Assembly (NCBI GenBank): GCA_001695595.3
Contig: MBPM02000007.1
Location: 1,736,001 to 1,800,000 of the forward strand
Reading direction: 5' to 3'
From: Plasmopara viticola
Taxonomy: Eukaryota; Oomycota; Peronosporomycetes; Peronosporales; Peronosporaceae
DNA length: 64,000 nt
The notes beneath the pieces are model-generated. The model did no database searches, was not told the origin of the DNA, and saw only the letters and a program-made list of their open reading frames with translations. Position numbers and translations under genes: made by a program. Below, piece after piece: positions 10,598 through 22,639 of this stretch; position 1 is the stretch's first letter; every line of letters begins with the position of its first letter.

Positions 10598-10814
10598 GCA
10601 ATGGTAATATTTTTTTTTTTTTCCACGGAATTAACTTTCGTGTTGAATGCAAGCCTTGCAAATAAACATGCTTGCCGATGCCCTTTTGCGTAGTCCAGAC
10701 TATGGCATAAGCTTGATTGCAAGCGATATTAATATGAGTATGCTTTAGGGAACACAAGATGCTCCAATTGGCGTTCATTCAGCCCCAAAAAAATTATTTA
10801 GTATCTCAAGTATA

Positions 10815-11090
10815 TTGGTGGCCTGCATATCCAATATGGTGGCTAGGTGTGTGTGGACCTGTGACATCTCTCAGGAAATTTTAGTGAATGCTCATAATTC
10901 TGAAAAAACGCCAGCACTGGCGGACTTTGATACGACGATAAGGCAAGACTTCGTCGTCGGAAAACTGAGTAGTGGCGTTCGTGTGCTGCTAAATGAAGAT
11001 GGTAGAAATGGCGTTCTAGCTAGTATAACCAAGCAGCATACAGCGAAGCTAATGATGAATACAGTATATAAATATAATGGTCGAATGTAA
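10815..11090 (+). pseudogene. Possible effector relic (degenerate RXLR/dEER-like leader)
   Basis: A 91-residue frame contains GVRVLLNEDGRNGV at about residues 57-70. The spacing resembles an RXLR-dEER leader with the last Arg lost (RVLL) and the acidic motif eroded (EDGRN). No signal peptide is in frame and no WY body follows. It lies 220 bp downstream of the previous relic, so both may derive from one effector locus. Confidence 0.28.
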
Positions 11091-14000
11091 ACAATGCTGT
11101 CGAATAGAGAATTCTGTTCTACCGCTGTGTTGTATCAAATGGTGTTCGAGCTATTGGGAACTTGCTTGTTGATGTCTGCGGCAGATCTTCTATAGACAGG
11201 TGTTTAAGCGGAAAGAATCAACCGTATGTGAAATGATACAATGCGCAGTGTGTGTGATATGACGCCCAGTTCGTGAGTCGTAAGCTACCAATGATTGCTT
11301 GTACTCAGCGATGCAAACCACGCTATTACGAGCTTCACATTCTGCTATACATACTGGCTGAAGCACTGCAACTCTTTGCCAGTAAGACGAGCGACATATG
11401 TTTTTAATGTACGTACGAAGAAAGGACAAAAGAATATTTTACTTCCAGGTTGTCAAACCAGTGTCACTACAAAAATAGTTATCTGACTCTCTGAAAAGTC
11501 GGCGCAACATAGTCAGCATGCGATTAGTTCTGCTCAAGATAAAATAAATTTTTTTATGGAAGAACAAAATAGGGAGCTCAAGTTAGTCCATTAAAGATTA
11601 TACATGAATTGTGAATACGTTAGATCGACCGTCAAAAGGGTGCACGGTAGATTGTTTGTTCACACTGTCATATCTTATTTATTTTTGAAATGCTTGGGTC
11701 TGCAATGTTGACGCATTCAACATTCATGTATAGTGTCTTAAAGAGCACCTCAAGTTATGTCTTGCATGAGTCGTGAGGTACTGTAAGCACCTCTTCGGAG
11801 CTTATCTGCGCGCTAATTATTGGTCATGCGGCAGCAGTTATTATCCAAAGCCGTCCAAACGGGTATGTATACGTGCTTTGCTGGATAATTCTGGATCTCG
11901 TTACGACGAAAATCGACTTTGAAACCTTGTTCCAGGACGTGCGGGGAGCGATCTGACTTTGAAGCCCATTGCCGTGTGGTCAAAGAAGTCCGTATGATCC
12001 AAAGGTCCGGGATCATCTGAAAAAAATACGGCCGGACCTCTAAGGCCAGCCCCGATAGCAATAGCACTTGCATACAATCGATTGCACAAGAGAATCCCTG
12101 TGCATGTAAAGCCGGGGTGGGAGCGCTTTTCTTGGAATTCCTTGAGTGCGGCGCTTTAACATAGATTGCTTCGTAAAGCGAAAGGGCTTTAGCGACTTTA
12201 AGCATACGTCCTGAATCACAGAACTCAGAGGAGTCATTGTACGGGCTTCGGCACGACTGACTGAAAACCGTTGCGATCCAGAATTTGAAGCAGCGGGTGC
12301 TTCGTATCTAAGACACACATTTCTGACTTCACATTGGTGTATGGAAAAGGCATCTCCATATCCTATGCTCGGAATACTACGTCCCTAGAACCTGGCTTGG
12401 CATTATGCCGCACCTTGGATATCTCATACGTAAGTAAACTGAGCGAGCAACCTGGACTATAAGCTCACGACCGTAAAGTGCTTTGCTCATTATTGCTGGC
12501 CTTGAATTTATAATTCCCGAGAGATCAAAAACGAAGTTGTTTTTTTAGCGCATCAAGTGGAGCAGCATTCTACTCGGTGCCACGATGCTACTCCTGTAAC
12601 AAGGACTTGCGTCAGTGGGTGAGTCATTTAGTCCCCTAGCTCACTGCGATCGTATTTTTTCGGCCTTGACCTCACCCCTAAATCCTGGTCCTCGATCTTA
12701 ACAACCTCATCAGTGAGTAGTAGAATCATGAACTCCTTATTTTCACAACTGAAACCTCTCACAAACTTAATGTACTGACGACAAGCTAATACATTTTAGT
12801 CTGTAATATTGGGGGAGGGGACTGTTTTACAGTGTTGACATCAACATGAGAATTTTTTGTAGCCCTATCAGTGAAGACCTAGGCAAATGTTCAACGAAGT
12901 GCACGTGGTGCTCTTCTTCACATTCATCGTCCAAAAGCTTAAGTGTCTGAAAGAGGCAGAGAAATAGGCGCACCTTTACTGCTGCGAAGGATCAAAATGC
13001 TCTTGACGAGCCATTTTAATCGAAGTGGCACTGTAGCTGACAATCTTTATGAAACTCGCCACCCATGACACAGGCGCGGCCTCAGATGCAGTCGTAGCGT
13101 TTTCTTGCGGTCTTAAACACATTAATCAGAGCTGGTGCGGAGAGTCCAAGAGAAGATCGAGCAGCTTTTTGAAGTAGCTGGTTGTGTCACTGGGAAATGA
13201 CTCGGCCAATCGGTATTTACTTCGGTTGACCGGGTCATTTTCAAATGTTCGGTCATTGTTGCGGCCGAACCGTAAAAAGTCAAAAAGTGATTGATGACAC
13301 CCATATCTCTTCTATATGATATATTTTAAGTCTTAGTGGAAGAATGTGTAAGAGATCGTTACATAGACTGTTTTTTTCTCGGAAAAGACCGACGAATCTT
13401 TAAAAGAATGGTGGCTTTTGGCCACCCATACAGTAATTTACCAGTTTAAGCGCTGAGCTGTTTAAACTGTATTCGAATGAATGGAGTTCAGGTCTCAATT
13501 ATAGAATTATAAGCTGAACCAAAATACGATAAATGCTGTGCCTAATATTTAAGATATTTAGATGCGACTTATTGCGCACGTCGAACCCTTTGACATTATG
13601 AACAGTAAATGGCCGTTTACAGGGAGATTTGTTATCTTCCTGCTCGCCTCCTTGAGCTTAGTGGTGCAAGAATAGAAAAGACATTATACCGAACCTTGTA
13701 TTGGTTCTAAAGCAAAACTTTAGTGGAGTACGAAGGTACTGGTCATTAGTTTTTTTTAATTTGTTCAGCGTTTACGTAAGCCATATTACAATTTTCTTCA
13801 AAGTAGAAAAGCACAGATCTATTCTCTTAATTTGCTGCTCATTTATACTCTCGTGTACCTATACAGTCAAAATATTTATGTTAGCCGTTGAATGCTACTT
13901 TATTACGAATAGTCACCACAGAAGCATGAATTTACTATCCGATTTCTTGATTTTCTGTTTCAAATCGAAACTTGAAGATCATAACTAGCGGTGCATTGAA

Positions 14001-17000
14001 ATGATTATTTAAAGACTTTGCATAACACGATGAAAAGTATTATTCTGCAGCTTCTTTCGTCACAAAGTAGTTACTTATACCGTGTAGACCATAGCGATGC
14101 ATACCGAAATTGTTGTAGAGAAAACGTGAGACGTTGTACATATAAGCCTTGGGTATGGACATGGAACATTTCAATGAACAATTTTTGTAATATGTACACG
14201 ACGATAAGCTTTATAAAATTTCGCAATATATCGGTAACACATCTTTTTTAAAAGCAAAAAACTTACAAGCTACAGATTAAATTAAGTGTCGATGTTCGTA
14301 AAAGTCGATAGCAGAAGCTTGCTATGTCGATAAAAAAATTTATTCGAATACATGTCAATTTCCAGGCTAAAATAGTAATAATGCCCTGTGCGGTTTTTAA
14401 AACGCCACCTTTGAGTACATTATCAAAAACTCTTACATATACAAAAGAGTGATCATATGTTTTCTTGCTTTACCTTACTTGAGTAAATGTACAGTGATAC
14501 TATTTAAACTTTAATTAGAGCACGTCCTTCGTAAAATATACGCTTTGTGATTGCCATATACTATGCTTTGAGAGCCGATAACGCCAGTTTGAAGTTGCTG
14601 AGTTTGTAAAATACATACCGATATTATAAAGCGGCCTCGGTGGTGGCGCACGTGCGCAACATCGCAGAAGTATGGCGCAGTTGACAGAAATACACCGCGC
14701 TTCGCACAGAGGAGTCTTGTAGGAGATTGTGCGATATTTCGCCGAGTGACTGCTTCCATCTTTGGTTTTTCGGCGTCAAAAAAGTTAAATCTTACAACTT
14801 CATTATAACTTTAGCTACTTTACTGATAGCGTATGTGTTTTCTTTCGTCAATTATTTATTTTCGACAAGAGACTATCTTGTCATCGCGATCACAGCAGTA
14901 TATTATGTCTTTTTTGTTTCTTGCATATCAAAAGTGCATTTCTGGCATATATACAGGGTACCAGGAGCAAGCTACAAATCGTAGACTTGGCTTATGTAGC
15001 CGTCCTTCAAATATAACGAGAAATGAGTATTACCAACCACTTTGCTTACATTTGTACGAAGCGTCGGTCTGGTCATATAACGATAGTTAAGTAAGCATAA
15101 AAAGGCTACCAGTCAGCCGGATATAGACAATGACCTCACAGACGAGTAAGAACTTTTCTTTCCACTCACACCATTATCGTTAGTATCGTATTTATCGCAA
15201 TCCAATCAAAGATCATGGTAAATCACCATAGTAAAATGCCTGGGAGTTGAGCCTAACCTTAAGCACTTTGGGCTATATACCTTATGTCTGTAGGCTGAGA
15301 ATAAGAAATTTAGCTAGTGATTTGGTCTTAAATCATATCAGCGAAGCCTCGTCTTTGGCAAACATCTAAGCTAAGAGCTAGGAATGTACGTTCCGAGGGC
15401 TGTATGTAGTTAGAGCCATTGAACCCTAGCGAACTGCGGTTAGTATACGAACTTTTATTTTTCAGCTCGCCACGACGTAAGAGAAGGCTCGAAAGCGCCA
15501 TCACAACAGCTCCTAAAAGTCCTGGGGAGTGTCAAACGCTTTATTCGACAAGTAGATTTTGATTACCGTAAACACACCTTTTCATAACAACGCGCACCAC
15601 ATAGATATAAAGCTGGTCTTGGAGATCAAAGCGCGCCAAAGAAGGCTGCTTTTGCCTCGACTTCACGCCTTTTTTATGAGATGACATGACGTCTGTGCGG
15701 AGAGGCGTATGCACTTTTTTTTGGGATTAATCCAGGTGATTGAGCTGTGTCTACTCAAGGCTATTGAGCTTGTTGTGGGAAGTAAAGCTCGACCATTTCG
15801 GATCGTATGCTCAGCATATTGCTGGCTATCATACGAACATAGCGGAATAGTGACTCTATGACCGGATAAACGGTGAGCTTCACGGCCAGGTCGATCACTA
15901 TTTGTCTCGACGCGAGGCATTTCGACTGCATCGCAAAGTTTCTTATATTTGTGGTATAATTTAGACTGTTATAGGTGCTGAAATGCACAGCATTTTGGAC
16001 TTCGACTTCTCAGCCTTGTAGCAAATTTGGCGTAGTTGCGTCACTACCAGCCCTTTGGTCTCTTATACTTTCCTCATCAGCAAGATGAAATGTCAGGACA
16101 ATGCATGGAAGAGTTGGTGAAGGCAATAGAAAGTGTATATGATCTTAAAGCTCTAGAAACCAAAATATCGAAGCGACAACCTACACAGAATATTTGGATA
16201 GTCAACATCGTCTCCGAAAGCTCCATGTCTCACATTTTCTAGAAGCTGTAAAAGGCCCTTGGCATCTAGCAATGTTTGATCGCCTATAACATACTTTTGC
16301 GTTAGGTAATATTTGTTCATCTTGCAAAAATTGTCTGAATTTTCTACTTAACTGACCGACTTTTTACGAAGTCAGGCGACTGCTTGTATAAGAGAATCGG
16401 GCATAATTTCCGATTGGTGGATGGTGCACAAAAAAAATTCTACCAACACTTCGATTTGATTTCTTGCTTATTCTGATCCGCTGAGGACAGCAGTAAGTAA
16501 GATTTAGCAATTAAACAGCGTTTGCCAAAATGCAGCGGGAAAGTGTGGGCCTTTGTCCACCTTAGTAACACTAAAGCCAAATTTATAGGTGGAGCACAAA
16601 CGCCATCATACTCGTGCTGCCGCCAGCATTTCACTAGCCAAAGACAAAGTTAAGGCTTATGATAATCTAATAGCTTGTAGATGTGTGACTTGCGAGTTGT
16701 GCCACCCGCTTGTCCATGTGGGGCAATGAGTAAGCATTTGAAGCAGAAAAAGTCTTTTTTTTTCGACCTAAGAAACCGCATCGTGTGCTCTTCTTGAACT
16801 GCATCGTACTTCGTACCTTCGTCTTTCGGAACAACGACCTAAGCAAAATTATCGAGGCTATCCAATCGTGACTGCCCTGTCGTAGTAATTCAGCTTTAAT
16901 CACCGTCAAATGATTAATAAGTCAACTTAGTATCTTCGTTTGCAATGAAAATTGCATTTTTAGCTTCAAATTGGCTGTGATTATGTACGCCTGACTGATC

Positions 17001-20000
17001 GGTAAATCAATGAACTTCTAACTTACTAGCTAAGAGTCTGGTCTGAGCGAAAGCGGGTCAGCAAACGTATCAAGCTTGCCCGATTTGTATTCTGCACAAA
17101 AGGCATACGCCTCATAGAATAGCAGCCAACTATTCATTTGCTAGGACATGTAGGGTGCATCGCCATCTGCATTGACTACAAAAGGCTCAACCCCAGAAAA
17201 TGCCTTCAATAGTACATCAATGCGTACTTCATGGCCAATTATCCTGGATCATAAGCGTGAGCAATCTATGCATTGTCTCCAAGCTGCCTAAATTGAAGCG
17301 AGATCAATTGCGCATGACCGTCGTCATCGAGTTGCCGTAGCGTGCAATCAATTGTATATCCTATGCGATTCTGATCGGCCCGTCAGAAATAAAAGAGAAG
17401 ACTGCTGAGGACATTACTGGAATACTTCAAAGAAATTTGATGCTTAAATTCTCAATCGATCGAACAAACGCTTTGCGAGACCCACATAGACCGCAGTATA
17501 GTTTATGCCAATACTTAAATAGGCGTTGCCACTTCTTCAAATTTTGTGAGAGTGTGGTGTAAGCCGGATCAAAACTGCTTTTACTGGCCAATGGCAGCTA
17601 AAAAATGTTACGAGGTATCAAATCTCCTGTGACTTTTGTCAACGCTAGCATAAAGGAAATTGGCTCTCATAACCTTTCTTGCCTTAGGCTGCATAACGAT
17701 CCTTCTAAGCCGACTTATCTCCTTCAAAGCGGCCATAGAGAAACATTTCATAAAGTCTGTCCGTATGAAATGTCTAATCAATTGTATGACTAAATGGTTG
17801 AGCGCCGCCAAAGTATTTGATAGCGCTTTGGCAACACTTGCAACTACCATAGCATTTCTCTAGGCGTAATGACCGATGTGGTGATATATCCGACTTCTTC
17901 GTTAGCATTTGGCAGTATTTATGTACCAAATTTGATTATTATACAAATCACACATATGGTTGAGCAGTACCTATTTTTCTGGGATCGGCATTTATGTGTG
18001 TATCTTTTTATATAGAGTTCGGCACATTCTAAGCATCAACTAATTACTATTTTCCATTCAGTTTCCATACACAAAACCTTGGAGACGAGTGCCGTCCCGC
18101 ACGATGCTCAGCTTTTTCTTCGGCAAAGAAGACAGAATAAGCACATCTTGGTTGCGCGACAATGGCCACTTACTATTTAAACAGCGCCTTTGTGTCTGGC
18201 ATTCTGTCTACCGTCCCATTCAGTAAAGGTTTTGGCGGTGATCTAAACAAAAGAAGAAACATTACTTTAATGAAGAATATACCAGGTCCTAGATTTTTGA
18301 TGGCCTTAAGACCAGGCCCACATACGCTGCCTATTAGGCTGATTTAAGTTTTCTCCGGCTAAAAAACGGAGAATGTACGTATATTTTTGAAGAAGAACTT
18401 TGCAAACAACACCTCTAAAAATTTTCCGGCTTTTCACTTAGGTAAGAGCTCGATAGCTTTGGGTGTTTTTAGGTTCAGTAATGCAAACTCCTCTGTAGTA
18501 TTTTCAATTGAAATGCACCTGCCGTGATGCAACGACTATGTGAACTTTTGATTTGCTCTGCGAAGAATGTTTTTTTATACACTTAGGAATTGGTACTATA
18601 TCTCATCCTCATGGGACTCTACTTTCGCCAGACTTTGCTGCTCGCTTGCAAGCTATGCTATCCACAATTCGGTAGACCTATGTTTTCCACTTTGGCTCGC
18701 GGACATATACGCTCCACTTGCAGAAGATTGCTACCCGCAATTATTGGCGCTATATTACTCTATGCTGCTACATTTCAGCTGCTACAACAATCGTATTTAG
18801 CAGCTGGCGCGGCATCTTTGATATATTCCATACTTATATAGGTTGTGTAACTGCCGCGGCCATCCTTAAAAAGCCGTACGCACAACGGAGGTGAGAACAT
18901 GACTCACAATACCTCTGCGCGTGATATTGTCATTTATGGAGTAATCTTGCCAGTCGATCTAAGGCTCGTGCATTTTCTAGGCCTAGTCAAGTCATTCTTA
19001 TTTACGTCAAGAGTTAATAATGACTCGGTGCTATGAAATCGTCAAAATCGCATCCAGGTCTAATAATAATTAGGAGCATCTAAAACGCCAGTCAAGCTCA
19101 AATTGTATTTGTATGTTTCTCGAATCCTTGGCCTGTCTATTAAAAGCAAATCTATTAATCGGCGTGAATTTGTTCAATGCGCCAGGCTTAAATCCTCAAA
19201 AGTTCTTTTCCTAAACTCGTGTCTTGCGTATATAACTAGCAGTCCACTAGTGCTGGTCTTCTTTTGAGGGCTGTCAAGCTTTCAGACAAAATTCATCCTT
19301 ACATCTATCTTTAAAGATTTCGTTCGAGCAATCCTATAGGGTTCTTTAGTCGGATAAAGAGCTATATCGTCACTTCTGCTCGAAACTTGGGCTTTTGGTT
19401 GCCACAGCTACAAATACGCGTGCTGCTTTGAACATGTATACTTAAGTCCATAGAAGCTAGACTGAGCCAACCCAAGTCAGTGAGCCTTCGGACAGCATCA
19501 CTCGGGAAACTCCACTACTCTTTCACGGCATTTTAGAGAGGTGAGTCTATTTATGGTGTTGCCCTTTCTAAGGAGCGTTTTGGATTGCGTCCGAGGAAGA
19601 TATTTCCTCAGGCCATCCAATACTATCACCTTGATCTGCTAAAGAAGAGGCGGTACAGTGATGGAGTCCTATAACCTCCTCATTTCGTGAAAGTATCCGT
19701 GAACTTTGCGCTTCCCTTGCTAGCGGGCAAGGAAGCATGAAGACTGGTGCCCACCGAAAAATGTTTATTTTACTTGTTCTCAGATTTTTCTAGTACAAGT
19801 GCAGTAGCTTGACAAGAAAGTGCCCATCTTCAAGCCCGGTCTTTCGGACAAAAGAATACAGATGTGACGCGTATCTGGTCGTTTAAGATTCGAACCTCTT
19901 TTTGGCCTTATCGACCTTTCCTGATCCAGAAAAAAAAAGTTCCAATCTTTAAAGTGAACGCTATTGCATTCCGAAGTACTGCTTTAGTTATAAATTAGTA

Positions 20001-20527
20001 ATGTATGACAGTGGGGCTTAGCCCTCCCCTGGAGGGAGCTACTTACTACCTAGGGCACTGGAGCTTAAGCTCTCTGGATCGTGGAGCACAAACTTTGCTG
20101 TGAAGATTGATCACCATGATGTGCTCTTGCTGCTTAGCAGCAAAGAGGTCCGCAAATGAAGTCGTCTCTTTTGATTTTAAATATACAGCAAGTGTCTCGA
20201 AGCAGCGCAAAATGCACGCTTGAATGATTAAAAAACGTTTTACGATCTTGTCTAGAAGGCCTAGGCATAGGATTGTTCAGATCTGATGGGGTCAAAAAGC
20301 ACCTCGCACAGATTAGGCGCACAGGAAGATATGGTGGACGCCTGCTTACAGTCTGTGGTCTTTTAGATATAATAGTTCTTGTTGTCCGTATGCAAGCATA
20401 TGCTTATGGAACCTCAGTTTGCCCATGTAATGTCGAAGTTGAGCTAATTATTGGCTATATGTGAAATACACTTCGAATCTTAATTTTTTGCATAAACAAT
20501 CGATGAATTAGCGGTTTGTTCAATTTA
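11091..20527. other. Gene-poor AT-rich stretch
   Basis: I find no convincing gene in these 9.4 kb. Open frames are short, overlap on both strands and carry no known motif. Overlapping minus-strand frames at 11,813-12,318 look like one decayed coding region broken by frameshifts, with repeated DDPGP/DHT-type residues, but I cannot name it. Similar decayed frames occur near 17.0-17.9 kb and 18.1-18.85 kb. This is most likely old transposon debris. Confidence 0.5.
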
Positions 20528-22618
20528 TCATTGCTTGTCATTGTAATTCTTTAACTCGAGCTTTCGTTCGTGCTCGTCAACCTTTTCCTTAACGACACGG
20601 TCAACGAGCTGAAGCGTCACAACAGCTTGATCCTGTGCATACACGATGCTTTGCATGTACAGCATCATTTTAGCAATTTCGCGACCACTCATTCCCTTAG
20701 TGATATCTCCGTATTGCGTCATGACACTTGAATTTATGGTGCAAGTTAGTTCGCAAGTCTTGTTTGACTGTTCAGGCATTGTTGTGGAAGTAACGAGGTG
20801 AGCGACGTACTCATCAAAGTACATTTGCAGTAGACGCACACGCTCGTTGGCTTCTGGCAAGTCAAAGTGAAGCGTGTCATCAATTCGATCTGTCACGGCT
20901 GTATCCAAATCCTCTGGTCGGTTTGTTGCGACAACAAGCATAAACTTTTTTGATTGTGAGCCAGTATGATACAGCAAAGCATTGAGTGCGTTACGCATTG
21001 CTTCACTCATGTGTGTCTTTCGTGTCGCTCGACAACCAAGGAACGCTTCAGCCTCGTCGATAAAGATTAAAACACCGCGTGGAGATGAATTTGCCCATCT
21101 GAAAAGAGCATGGAGTTCCGTCACAGCGTCAGAGCCAAGTGGGCCAACGTCACCTCCACTTAGAATAGCGTAGTCCATACCAGAAGTTCGTGCAAGGCGC
21201 TTGGCGACCATCGTTTTACCAGTTCCCGGAGGTCCGTACAGTAACAAGTGTCGGTACGGCGCGCCGTGAATGATTGCGTTACGCGTCGAGCGTGCGATTT
21301 CAAGCACGCGTGTCGCGAGAGTTTTTTGTAAAACCACATCGGCCATTTCATCCTGACCAAATACAATCCTTCGACGCCACTGAGCTCCGAGAAAACCAAT
21401 AATACCGGATGCACGTGAGGTTTCACGAACAAGCGAAGGCTTCCCGAGTTGCTGCTCGATAACTTTCCCCATCAAATGAATTGCCTCACGACTCAGATAA
21501 ATTCCCGCAGCTAGAGCCACGAAGGCTCCAACAAACCTCAGCAGTCTTTCTTTGTCCTCAAGAAGTATTGCCGCACCTTGACCAAGGTTGTCAAACGTGG
21601 CCTGTAAAGCTTGCATGAGCTTAATACGGTCCGCCTCAAGTTGCTGTTGCAGCTGTGCCATCTCAATATCTCGATTTGCTCGCTGCTGACGAATTCGACC
21701 TTCGACGTCTATGGCTGCTTTTGTCAAAGTCGTGTTCTGCTCCAACAATGCTCGCTCGTGGTCTGCAGCTAGTTGTTTCTCCTTTAGCACCTCCTCTGTC
21801 GCGCGTCTTGCACGCTCCAAGCGAACGTTCGACTCTTCTTGCATTTGCACCAATTCTCGATTTTGATCCCGACGCATCATGTCCTCTTCTTTCAGCCGCC
21901 GGTGCTCCATCCCACGCTTCTCCGTCTCCACTTGCATCTCATGGTCTCGTTTCAGCTCGAGCGTCTTGCGCTCTTCGTTTCCGCGAATTCGAGCTTCTTC
22001 GATTTTTTCTTTCGTCTGTGCCAATTCGGTCTCAGCAATAAGGCGCTTTTGTACAAGCTGCGCACTGGCTTCTTTCTCGAGATACTCTTGCAGCTCCTCA
22101 ATCTTGTTCTGTTGTGCAACAGCCAATTGCCGTAATGCTGCGAGCTCATTCTCTTGATCTCTATACTTAAATATTAGCTGCTGGGTGGCACCTAAATTGT
22201 GCATATAGAGAGCATCTTTGTCCACCACTTGAAAGTTTAATAGTAAAATTTTGCCACGACCGGCTCGATCGAGCACGAAACGCTCAGGTAAAGTTTGCAC
22301 AACGTCGGGGGCGACAGACTGTACGTCCGAACCTAAGACTCCTAACACCGTCGTTCGACCCTCCACTGAATCGTACTTAAACTCGTAGCGCTTCAACGAA
22401 AGCTTACCGAGAAGGTCGAAACTCTCAGATATGTTGGCGTCCGCTACTTTCTGCAAAGCATCCTGATACTGCTCTACTGTTACGTTTGCCGTGTAAGCAA
22501 AAGCCTTTCGTGAATTTCGGTGCAAGGATCGACTGACGACTAAAGATGGGACACCAGCATGTACAGCGAGAATGAGGACTAGACACGACCACTGGGCGCG
22601 AAGGTAGGGCTTGCCCAT
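20528..22618 (-). CDS. ATAD3: ATAD3-family AAA ATPase with S74-like N-terminal domain
   Basis: This is a 696-residue intron-less protein. The C-terminal half is diagnostic of ATAD3, a mitochondrial inner-membrane AAA ATPase linked to nucleoid organisation and membrane contacts. It has a transmembrane segment at about 362-375, then GKPSLVRETSR (392-402), Walker A GPPGTGKT (462-469), Walker B LIFIDE (517-522), sensor ATNRPEDLD (564-572) and the arginine region DRIDD (578-582). Residues 155-340 form a long charged coiled coil, as in the family. The first 150 residues differ from animal ATAD3. Residues 1-30 are hydrophobic, like a signal peptide or signal anchor. Residues 70-150 (KRYEFKYDS, LGVLGSDVQSVAPDVVQ, LLNFQVVDKDALYMHNLGATQQL) resemble a peptidase-S74 or endosialidase-type intramolecular chaperone domain, which also normally precedes a coiled coil. 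I do not see its Ser/Lys self-cleavage dyad clearly. Confidence 0.9.
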   Translation of the reverse strand: MGKPYLRAQWSCLVLILAVHAGVPSLVVSRSLHRNSRKAFAYTANVTVEQYQDALQKVADANISESFDLLGKLSLKRYEFKYDSVEGRTTVLGVLGSDVQSVAPDVVQTLPERFVLDRAGRGKILLLNFQVVDKDALYMHNLGATQQLIFKYRDQENELAALRQLAVAQQNKIEELQEYLEKEASAQLVQKRLIAETELAQTKEKIEEARIRGNEERKTLELKRDHEMQVETEKRGMEHRRLKEEDMMRRDQNRELVQMQEESNVRLERARRATEEVLKEKQLAADHERALLEQNTTLTKAAIDVEGRIRQQRANRDIEMAQLQQQLEADRIKLMQALQATFDNLGQGAAILLEDKERLLRFVGAFVALAAGIYLSREAIHLMGKVIEQQLGKPSLVRETSRASGIIGFLGAQWRRRIVFGQDEMADVVLQKTLATRVLEIARSTRNAIIHGAPYRHLLLYGPPGTGKTMVAKRLARTSGMDYAILSGGDVGPLGSDAVTELHALFRWANSSPRGVLIFIDEAEAFLGCRATRKTHMSEAMRNALNALLYHTGSQSKKFMLVVATNRPEDLDTAVTDRIDDTLHFDLPEANERVRLLQMYFDEYVAHLVTSTTMPEQSNKTCELTCTINSSVMTQYGDITKGMSGREIAKMMLYMQSIVYAQDQAVVTLQLVDRVVKEKVDEHERKLELKNYNDKQ

Positions 22619-22630
22619 TGCTTGAAGGTA

Positions 22631-22639
22631 GCAAAATGA
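22631..22639 (-). promoter_or_regulatory. Oomycete-type initiator for ATAD3
   Basis: The minus strand reads TCATTTTGC, matching the oomycete initiator core (TCA followed by pyrimidines). It lies about 13-21 nt upstream of the ATG, implying a very short 5' leader, which is common in oomycetes. Identified by eye only. Confidence 0.45.

Noticed and set aside
18567..18841. Hydrophobic plus-strand frames as a membrane protein gene
   Set aside because: Two overlapping frames are equally hydrophobic, with no motif and no conserved start; AT-rich chance frames are more likely.
20024..20040. Short hairpin CTCCC...GGGAG as a terminator
   Set aside because: It is isolated, with no gene upstream and no T-run; not meaningful in a eukaryotic context.
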